The position numbers were made by a program, and so were the translations under genes. The notes beneath the pieces were generated by a model that was not told where the DNA came from, did no database searches, and worked only from the letters and a program-made list of their open reading frames with translations. Below are positions 1 through 11,413 of a stretch of 64,000 bases of DNA, in pieces. Source of the stretch: Sacculina carcini (Eukaryota; Arthropoda; Thecostraca; Sacculinidae); assembly GCA_916048095.2 (NCBI GenBank), contig OU696591.1, positions 6,068,999 to 6,132,998 on the forward strand, written 5' to 3'. Each line of letters starts with the position of its first letter. Position 1 is the first letter of the stretch.

Positions 1-104
<104 letters not shown>

Positions 105-128
105 GTGTGTATCATAGACAGCACTCAC

Positions 129-1558
129 CTGGGCTCAAGCGGAAGACATGCAGGTAAAATTGATCCTTGAAATGAAATCGGAGAGTTCATTTTAATCACA
201 GCCACATCATTTGCATAGAGGACCGGATCCCAGTTGTGATGTACACTGATTTGTGTGGCCAGGCGGAACACGGAGCTGGTTTCATGCATACTGCTGATGT
301 CATGATCGCCCACACTCAAAATCAGATGGCGACGAATATCGCTGTAACGAAAACTGACGAATCTGTCGGAAAAACGGACGTGTGCCTGTCAGATGTTGAA
401 CTAGAATTGGAAAATATCGAAAACAAGTGCTATATATTCTGTAACACCTTCATTAATTAAAGGTAGGAAAAATATTAAGATCATGTGCTTCATTTTATAC
501 AATTCCTCCATTAATTATAATTAAAATTATCATCAAAAACACGTATTTCATTTTATACAACACCGCTATTAAGTAAAATTAATAATATGATCAAAACACG
601 TTGTTCGTTTTATACAACACCTTCATTGATCAAATTTTCTGCAATATATGAAAACACGTGTTTTATTTTATACGATTCCTTAATTAATTGATTTTTAAAT
701 TGATCAAGAACATGAGGTTTATTTTATACAGCACCTACATTCACTGGAATTCAAAGCAATAGAGAAGATAAAAACTACAGTGCAACCTAATCTGGACGTT
801 GAAAAAAAGAATCTGACTCAACATCCATGGATTAGATTTATAAAAAATTATTGATGACAAATAAGAATTGAGATATGTCAGCAGTCAAAAGGTTAAAGGT
901 TAAAGGCCTTGATTGACAGCTGCTACACGGGAAGAAGTCGAACCTTATGAACACACACAGGTGTCTTCCGTGCAGCTCGCTGCCACCGCAGAACCGACCC
1001 TCTCCACGCTATGACGCCAGAAGGACGGAAGACGTATTAGAGAGGACCACCTCCCCAGAATGCATGACACAACACATGACTGATATATGGTACTATTCAC
1101 TGCTGGGTGGACAGGGGCTGTTGGATTATATAATTCACCCAATGAAATTCTGCTCCGCCGGGTTTTGAACCACGGACCTCCCGCTTTTGAGGCGGGTGTG
1201 CTACCACTACACCACGCAGTCCACGGAGAGTGCTAGTGTGCCGGTGATATCCTCGTGTGTGATCACCTGGTGACACAGTGCGCCACAGATAACACGTGCC
1301 ATTCGCTGATCAGCACTCCTGCACAGAAGAAGCGCAACTGCCGCTCGTGCAGCGAACGTCGCTTGAATATGGCTACCTGCCAGGGCCACTCGTTGACACG
1401 AGCCACACTTCCTCCGAGAATCTTCCACAGCAGCAGGTCAGACGAGATGGCCGGGTCATTGCGGCCGTTTAGTGATGAGGATGAGGACGGGGGTGACGGC
1501 CCCGAGTTACTGCTGTTCTGCTCCGCCTCGACGCCGATCACAGAAGCAGCTCGCTCCT
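129..1558 (-). CDS. Protease exons 10-11: trypsin-fold catalytic domain (partial)
   Basis: Exon 1558-1267 begins with a Ser/Pro-rich stretch and then has the activation junction WK/ILGGSV (about residue 498), NEWPWQV, FCAGVLIS, and the catalytic histidine in SVAHC (about residue 545). Exon 362-129 has HLILSVGDHDI, the catalytic aspartate in NDVAVIK (about residue 601), and ILPACLPLEP, ending at the consensus donor CCCAG/GTGAGT. The acceptor for the second exon was chosen as CGTTTTTCCGACAG at 363 because it is the one that keeps the frame. The serine exon and the substrate-pocket residues are beyond the left edge, so specificity cannot be read. Confidence 0.9.
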
Positions 1559-3536
1559 CTACAACATGCAACAATACGCAATATGTGTGTCAATGTGTCA
1601 ATATGTGTCAATATGTGTCAATGTGTCATTATGTGTCAATATGTGTCAATGTGTCATTATGTGTCAATATGTGTTAATGTGTCAAGATGTATATGTGTCA
1701 ACATGTGACAATGTGTCATTGTGTCAGTGTGTCAGTATGTATATGTGTCAATGTGCAATTATGTGTCAACATGTGCCAATTTGTATATGTGTCAATGTGT
1801 CAATATGTGTGTCAATGTGTCAATATGTGTGTCAATGTGTCAATATGTGTGCCAATGTGTCAATGTGTCAACATGTGTCAATGTGTCAGTGTGTCAGTGT
1901 GTCAGTATGTATATGTATCAATGTGCCATTATGTGTCAACATGTGCCAATCTGTATATGTGTCAATGTGTCAATATGTGTGGCAATGTGTCAATATGTGT
2001 GGCAATGTGTCAATATATGTGCCAATGTGTCAATATGTGTGCCAATGTGTCAATATGTGTCAACATGTGTCAATGTGTGTGTCAATGTGTCAATATGTTC
2101 TGCAACACGCAATAATACGCCACGTACAGGTTGCATCATGCAACACACTCGTGTGTGTGCATGTGAATGGCAACAAGCTGCAACAAAAACAAACACTCCG
2201 AAAAAGTGATATATTTTCATTGTGTTTAAATTTCAATCATTATTTCATTATTGTCTGTTTATTTTTATTTTTATTCTTCTATGTATTCTCTCTTTGAATT
2301 TCTTCACTCTATTCAACAATACATTTTTGTCATGGGATTTTTGCTTCAAATTACATCTTTTCTTCACAGCCTATTCTTTGTGCAATACCTTTTTTGCTCG
2401 GTTATTTCTGGCACGTGTCAGAATGAGTGAGGACAATTTGTGAGCACACCTGTGTCGGAGAAATTTCCCCAGACATCCCGCCGCCAAATCTCCCGCTCAG
2501 GCTTGTCGAATATCAGAGAATAGTTGGCCAACTGTCGCGACAACATCTCATGCTCCTGGTCAACTGCTCCAGAGAATACCCGCCGATGCCGCACACTACC
2601 TTCGTTGCGTCGACCACATACTGATAAATTATCTGCCATCACATCATGAAAAACAATCATTTTCTTACAAATAGCTAAAACACGTGATTTATTTCATACA
2701 ACGCCTCCATGAATGTAAATTAATAAATTCCTAAAACACGTGCTATATTTTATATAACACCTTCATTTGGAATTCTTCAACTGGAATTATACCAATTATT
2801 ATTATTATATTATAATAATTAGTAATTATTTGTTTATTAATTGATTATAATCAATAATTACACAATTAAATATAATGTTCTCTATTAGTCCTACACTGTA
2901 ATTTTTTATAATTAACAAAAAATTACATTAATCAAATAACAAACATTATCTGCTTAATGTATAATGTAATTATATGAATTATTAATGTTTTCACCTCACC
3001 ATCTCACCTTTCATCCAATGCTGAGCGTGCGAGCAGAAAATTTGCGTGATGCGAATGTTGAAATGATACGCCTCGTTGCTTCCCAGCACCTGACTGATCA
3101 CCACGGGTCCCTCGCCTCTTCTCACGACAATGGTGGCTGCCACACATCAGCACGTGCACTAAATATTGCAAGAAATTAAAGCAATTTATGTTGCAATATA
3201 ATATTTAGTAAAATAAAGTTTAAAACGCAACAAATTGTGTGTGTGTGGGTGTGTGTGTATGTGTATACTGTGTGTGTATGTGTCTATATACCAAAAACTA
3301 TTTGTACACACCAATTTTTTGAACAGTTTTGTGTTGAAGAGTTAATCGTGAGAGGGAAAGACAGATTAAAAGAGAGAGAGAGAGAGAGAGAAAGAGAGTG
3401 GCTGTGAACTCACATGCTCTTCCTTTCAGATTGCCACAAATTGGACTGCTACGTTGAGATGCTCCCACGAGAATTGAAAGCTGCGTATCAATACAAGATG
3501 GTAAAATTGCCGTGCTGTAATTCAAATACTCCACCC

Positions 3537-3599
<63 letters not shown>

Positions 3600-4373
3600 G
3601 AGAACGTGAGTATAATTCAAAAATACATCCAATCATTATAGATAGATAGAGAGATTGAATTTTCTTCGAAAATTTTTTAGAGAAATAAAATGTTTAGTAA
3701 AATTGTGTTAATCTGAAAATTATATTTTAATATGTTAATATAGACTTGCACACACACACACACACACACATACATACACAGACACTGACACACCCACACA
3801 CACACATACAATGTTTAGTTATACAGAGCAAATGAAGAAACAAATATGAAACAAATGAAACATTTGAAACATTGAAGAAACATTTAGTCTTCTATTTCTA
3901 TATTCACCGTTTTCTCTTCTATCTATTTATTATGCAGTGTGTCTATATTTATATATTTACGTGTATTTTTGCCCACAAAAATCAAAATATTCAACAAGTT
4001 AATATAGTAATAAAAAATTTAGCATACAATTTTTTACGGTTTTATATTTTCATTGCCTCTCCATTCCGATCACACTGAAATAAATGTAAAAAAAATTGAA
4101 TATACATGCATATGTATATCAATTTATTTAATATGTAATAATTATCTTTATATTTATAAACAGAATGTAATTATTCATATAATGTATATAATTTAATAAT
4201 ATATATAATGTTAATATATTAAATAAGTAATATTTACCTGACACCACACACGCCAGGCATCACATTGACGCGGTAGTTGCATATCATGTTGCCTGTGTCG
4301 TTACCAGGGTAACTGGGGTTGCGGAAATATGATACCACCTGCTTGCTGACTGTGCTGCAACTGTGTATGTCTT

Positions 4374-4413
<40 letters not shown>

Positions 4414-6318
4414 TAACACACACACATACACATAACACGAATAACTATATATAAAAATGTATACTGTAAAACTATATTTGAACGATATTTATTACGACAC
4501 CACTGACACGCTATTAGAGTGGTTGTTGTCATGGTTACCAGGCTAGTATAATGAGACACACACACACACACACACACACACACAACACGAATAACTCTTT
4601 AATAAATATTATATACTGTAAAATCTCTAATTGAACGTCATCTTTAATTAATCGTTACTTTGATGAATTATTATTGTTTGGCAATAGTTATTACTGAATG
4701 ATTCTTATAAGTGAGTATGTGATTAATTACCAGTAATAATCCTGTATATGTGTCTTTTCTTCAATAAACATGCATATTTTATCTGGTTCTTTTTTCATCC
4801 ATAAAAAGTTTGCATTAAAATTGGCGGAGGTGCCTGTTTATATATTTCACGATAAATACGCTGGTGAATTTTCCAGTTTAATAGATAATTTGTCGGTGTG
4901 TTCAGTGTTAGTTTGGTCGTGCATGTTGATGTTCTCGTGCTTACATTTGCAACACACTTCCGCTGATGATTGCTTGTTGTCAGGACTGTTAGCGACGATG
5001 CAGCGGGAATCATAGCCTCCTCCACCCATCATGCAACTCACTGCAGACTGACACACTCCGTGATTCCGACTCGAATCACTGCATATTGCACCGGAAGAGG
5101 GCGAGCGTTGCAGCACTGCAACAAAATAATTTTACTAAAAAACCATTTTTTATATTTTTTTAATAACAATTTTTTAACATATTTTTTTTAATAACGAAAT
5201 TGTTGTGACAAAGGCTAAAAAATTCACTCATACAAGATGCTAATTTTGATGAAATATTTCATATGTTGATAAACATGCGTTTAATTAATGTACTTACGTA
5301 ATTTTCTGTACAACCTAGTGAAAATACAACAGCATGTATTATAACACCACATATGGTATTCAATATATAATTTCGCTTAATCAAATAAATAAAATAAATT
5401 ATATTAGTAGAAAATATATTAAAAATTTAAAAATAAAATTTGATTAAAACTCATCGAATTACATGAATGATTTTTTTAATCTATTAATAGTTATTTATTT
5501 TAATTTAATTGTTTTAAATGTCAAAATGACAAGTTATAACCTGGTTTTGGTGTTTTGAAAAATCCGAAAATTGTTTTTTCAGTGAAATTCTCCTTCATTG
5601 AGGCCGTTTCTTCAACTTGTTCAAGCTGATGTTGCACGGATGTCATCTCCTCCTGCTGCTGCTGCGGTTCCTGTGTTGATGTTGAAGACACTGGTGACGT
5701 GGTGCTCTCCCAGAAGTCACCATTATCCTCCCCATCACCCGATACACCTTCATCCTGATAATGTGAGTTTCACTTAGCTATGCTTATTAAGATGAAGAAG
5801 ATTTTGGCGGGTGAAAAGTTGGCACAACACAAAATATGCGATCAACATAGCATAGATATATTTAATAAAATTACCTATACATTTCTTTAACCAATTTCAC
5901 ATTTTTCAAAAACACTTATATAATTTAACAGCTTTTCACGTGTTTTAGCGTATAAATATTTCTTTATAATTGACTTCTTGAAAACATATACAAGTATTTT
6001 GGTAATTTCATTGAAATACAATTCCAAAAATATTATGTCATAGTATGTGTGTATGTGTGTATATGTGTGTGTATATGTGAGTGTGTGTGTATGTATGTAT
6101 GTGTGTGTGTGTATGTATGTATGGTTGTGTGTGTTTGTGTGTATATGTGTTTGTGTGTATATGTGTTTGTGTGTATATGTGCTTGTGTGTATTTGTATGA
6201 GTGTGTGTATGTGTGCATGTATGTATATGTGTATGTTATATTCTCTCACTGTTTCTGCTTGGTCGCCAATGGAGTCCTCACTGACAAAGTTAGCAGATTT
6301 CATCCAAGAGTACGCTAC

Positions 6319-6358
<40 letters not shown>

Positions 6359-9300
6359 TATACACATACATTACATTACATTACATTAAGACATTTATAT
6401 CGCGCTTTTCACCCGAGGGTATCAAAAGCGCTCACACACACACACTCACACACACACACACAACACACACACACACACAAACACACAAGCAAAAGAGTCA
6501 TACACATACACAATCACGAACACACACACTCACCTACATACACACACCCATACACACACACAAAACAGACATATAACAGACATATAGACAAGTACATATA
6601 CGCACAATCACGAACATACACTCACGTTTACATACTCAAAAACACAAAAATGCACACGCACACACACATACATATTGAATAAGATAGCAAAGCCGACATA
6701 CAGCACAGAAGACAACACAACATACAACACATTAAGACAACACAACAGGCATACAACGACATACACTCAGATTGACAAATCACAACAAAATAGACACACA
6801 AATACAAACCAGAAAACACAACATAACAGACACACACAGACATACACTCAAACAAATAGACAGAGAACACAACACAACAGACACACAAACACAGATAACA
6901 GAGCTCAACACAACAACACACATACAGCATACAATGGAGAAACATACAGACACAAGAACAGAAAACACACGCATGAAGCACATACACATAGAAGACAGAA
7001 TTAGGAAACAATCAGACCTTATATTCAGTACTAATATATACAATATTATTAAGACAGTAATAAGACTTAGTGAGAAAGAAATTTTTAGTATGTTTTTTGA
7101 AAAGAGATAGAGATTTGATTGAGCGTATTGAGGGAGAAAGCCTATTGTAGATACGAGGTCCTAAGATAGAGAAACAACGATTGTAGTGAGAATGCCTAGA
7201 AGGAAAGGAAGGTTCAACTAGTAGAAAAGGATCGTTAGAAGACCTAAGAGAAAGAGATGAGGTTTTATAAGACAGAAGGTCAAACAGATACGCAGGCTTA
7301 CGAAGATAAAGAGCTGAATGAATAATTAAACAAATACGATACTCAACAAGAGCCTTAATGGGAAGTAACCTAAGTTTTTGTAAAGAAGAAGATACATGAG
7401 AACCCGAAGGAAGATTAAATATCATACGACATGCTTTATTAATAATACATTGAAGTTTCCTAAGCTGGCGGTGGTTGAGAGATAGTAGAAGAGAACAGCA
7501 GTACTGAGTTTTACTAAAGATGAATGAGTTAGCTAACTTAAAGGCAGCAGAGATGGTTATATATCTACGAATGGAATAGATACGCCTAAGTTGATAGTTA
7601 CAACACCTGATAATGTCGGATATGTGTGGATCAAAAGAAAGAGAGTTATCGAGTATGATACCAAGACTACGTACAGAGCAGGATAGAGGTATACTAAGAG
7701 AAGTAGTACTATTAGAAGATGGAAAGAGAATATACTTAGTCTTATCAGGATTAAGTTTGAGATGACGAGTGAACGCCCATCTTTCTATATCAGATAGGAT
7801 GGTACTAACTGAAGAGTGAGAAATAGACTCAGACGAGAGAAGGATTTGAATGTCGTCAGCGAATATTTGGAAGGACACATCGTGACGACGAAGAACTTTC
7901 CCTACAGAGGTAAGATACATATTGAAGAGGAGAGGGCCTAAGACAGAGCCTTGAGGTACACCACAAGTTAGTGGGCAAGCCTCACTACAAGAATCAGCAG
8001 AGGTAGAAACAAACTGAAGTCTATTAGAAAGATAAGAGCGAAAGAAAGAGAGAGCTGTGCCGCTAATGCCTAAATCTAACAGAGTATCAATAAGAAGCAG
8101 ATGATTAACAGTGTCAAATGCAGCAGAGAAGTCTAGTTGTATAAGTAGAACATCATTACCAGAGAGAGTAGATTTGACAATAGAATCATAGAGAAAAATG
8201 AGAGAAGTTTCAGTAGAGTGAAAGTGCCGGAAGCCAGACTGCTCAGCAAGAAACAAATTGTTAGATTCAAGATATTCGGATATCTGTATGTAGGCAGCCA
8301 TTTCAAGAACCTTAGACAGCCAAGGAATTCTAGAGATTGGTCGATAGTTAGAAAGCGTGTTAGCATCCAGACCAGATTTCTTAAGTATAGGGAGAATACT
8401 GGAAGTTTTAGATGCAAGAAATTCCCCAAGAGTGAAAGAAGCATTGATGAAATTAGCTAAGAAAGGAAGGAGCAATTCAATGGAGTGAGGAATCCTGGAA
8501 AGATCAATGGGGTCGAGAGATGAAGAATGGATTTTAACATGCCTTAAAATAGTTCTACAGTCAGAAAGGGTAACTAAAGTAAAAGAGTGAATAACAGAGG
8601 AGGGTAAGGGCGGAGAGTATAATGGTAGAGCAGCAGGGAACAAGCAACGAATCTTATCATTTTTAGACTGGAAGAAATTCATAAATATGGAAGGTAACTG
8701 ATCAGAAGCATAATCTGGGAAAACAAGACTACGGGAATTACCTAAGAGACGGTCAAAAAGCTTCCAAAGTTTCTTAGAATTGAGACAGGAAGAAATTTTA
8801 GAATTATAGTAAGATTTTTTGGCGGAATCACAAAGAAGATGATGATGACGGCGGGCAGAACAGAAAGATTGCCAGGAAGAGTCAGTCTTGAGACGACGCC
8901 ATTGGCGCTCAAGCCGACGAAGGGAGGTTTTTGAATTTTTAATATCAGAGTTATACCAAGCACAGCGAGTATTAGTGGAACGAAAGACTTTAATAGGAAT
9001 AAAGGTTGATTTGAGAGAATCGAGGGATGAGTTAAAGTATCCTAAGAGAGAATTAGGAGGTATATGAACGAAACATTCAGTAGCAAAAGACAAATGCATA
9101 TTGACATAAAGAGAGTCCAAATCAGCGTTACGATAATCCGAGAAACTAATAAGTTTGGGAGATTTGTAAGTGATAGGGAGGCGGGCAGAAAATTTAACTA
9201 ATGAGTGATCAGAAATGAAGGAATCAATAGGAAAAACAGTGAGATCTCTAATAAGAATAGTAGAATCGGAGAAAGAAAGGAGGAGATCAAGTGTGTGGCC

Positions 9301-10271
9301 GTGAACATGAGTAGGGCAGCAGATATGATTACAAAGACCTAATGAATCGATTAATTGTAAAAACATAGAAGAACAAGACTTGAGATGAGGCGCATCAACC
9401 CAAAGGTTGAAGTCACCACAAATCACTATTCTAGAAGAAAAAATTGGAAGAAGTGTGTCTATAAGAGAAGAAAACTCATCAAGAAAAATTGAGGAAGAGA
9501 AAGAATTAAGACGGTAAATGTTGACAATACATACAGGCAGAGTAGTTTTGCCAATTACTTTACAACAGATGTATTCAAATGACTTAATAGGAATTTCTAC
9601 ACTACATAGATAGGCATTAATGATGTTAGAATTATAGACAAAAGAATCACCACCGCCAGCGCATTTAGTAGGATTAGATACATTCAAAGGGCGACAATTA
9701 TGAAAAGCTGAGTAGCCAGCAGGAAGAGAGCGGTCAAAGGAGGATATTTCAGCAACAGAGAGCCATGACTCAATAATCAGAAAAATATCATACTTAGGAA
9801 GGATGGACGCAAAAAGTGATATTTTAGACCTAATAGACCTGAAATTCAAGAAAGCACATTTTAATAAACCAATTGCATTATTAGATTTAGAACGAGAAAT
9901 AATAGAAAATGAGTCAGAGAGAGAAGAAAGACACTTATCAGCGGATAAGTGTCTTTCTGTCTGTCGATAAGTACACATACACACACATACACACACACAC
10001 ATGCATGCAATTACATATTGTTAGACAGTGTGATAACTTTCAATTTTTTACTTATGAAATACAAAAAGTTACTCATATTATGATTAATGTATTAATTTTG
10101 AGTAAAGATATAAATAACAAATTAAATTATGCGCAAGAATAGACTGTGTGTCTGTGTTTGTGTGTGTGTGTGTGTTTGTGTGTGTGGATAGTGATAATAT
10201 TCATAGTCATCGTATATATCAGGCATTATAACGGATTTTGCTGTCGACGTCCAGGTTGAGTGACCTTTACC

Positions 10272-10342
<71 letters not shown>

Positions 10343-10871
10343 AACACACACACACAGAGACACACAGGCAGACAGACAGACAGACAGACATGGGTTAAAA
10401 CTGGTTCTACTTGTGTGTGAGCGTAATGAGGAAGGGTGGTTGACTTGAACAATGCTTTTGGTTCATATCCTTAATGAGCACAATGTGTGTGAGTGAAGTT
10501 GGTACCTGATGACCAAAACTCAAGAGAAATGAGGGAAATTCATCAGATATTAATTATCGACAAATAATTGCTTGGTCGAATAAATATTTCTACTTCTTTA
10601 ATAAAATGTAACGTGATTAATATATCAATTTTACTTAAATATATAGTAAATCCAAGATATAAAGATATTAAAAACAGAGAGTTTGAATAAATATCGTATA
10701 TACAAAGGGTTTATGTTAATACCAATTTCTGCTTCACAAGGGCCTTGTAAATTAACTTGCAAAAGTTTCATTTTTAATTGAATAATCGGATTAGCTGGGA
10801 GTTTATTTGTGAGCGAAAGTTTGTGTTTAACTTGTGTTAGCTAAGCTTACAATTTACTCGTCAATCACAAA

Positions 10872-10941
<70 letters not shown>

Positions 10942-11372
10942 AGATCTATAGTTGTTTAGCGCAAATCGTGTGAAATTTGTACAAACTTCTAAGCAGTAAA
11001 TTATATTTAACAAAGTATATTTTTGTGTTGGGTGAAAGATTTTTTTTCTAAATATAAGTGAATTTGCAAAGGAGTGAAATTTGATTTTTAGTGGAATCAG
11101 ATTGATTATTTTCAATATTACGCGATAGTACAATGCAAATTGGCAAAAAATATACACTTCGCAATAAATTATCTATTTTTTCTACTATATATATCCACTA
11201 AAATATTGTCTATTTTGAAAGATTGAATGCATCATATGAATTTAAGTTTATTTGCTTACATCTGGATTTTGTTTTTTGTTTTCTTGGTATTTTGAGAGTG
11301 ACTGTAAGACAAATTCGATCAGAAATCTGACACAGAAAAGCTTCTTGAAATTCCACACCACAACATATATCT

Positions 11373-11413
<41 letters not shown>

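Larger units (their letters stand above)
6366..9990 (-). mobile_element. L2/CR1-type non-LTR retrotransposon (LINE), intact ORF2
   Basis: The element runs on the minus strand from about 9990, through an intact endonuclease-reverse transcriptase ORF (stop at 7012), to a ~645-bp CA-rich (plus strand) 3' UTR. It ends with a stem-loop (6402-6431, arms GCGCTTTT/AAAAGCGC) followed by short TAATG repeats near 6366-6388. A stem-loop plus short tandem repeat tail is the 3' end type of L2-like LINEs. No ORF1 is seen, so the 5' end is probably truncated at the CA repeat near 9965-10005. It lies in intron 2 of the protease, in the same orientation. A ~97% identical piece of its 3' UTR sits at 49510-50030, which suggests recent activity. 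Confidence 0.9.

Noticed and set aside
1150-1221. tRNA gene with apparent anticodon CAA
   Set aside because: Acceptor and T stems have several mismatches, there is no long variable arm for Leu, and a SINE-like body follows; treated as a tRNA-derived repeat.
1566-2297. Long Cys/Met/Val/Gln-rich open frames
   Set aside because: They are translations of the TGTGTCAA minisatellite; all three frames are open and there is no start context, signal peptide or domain.
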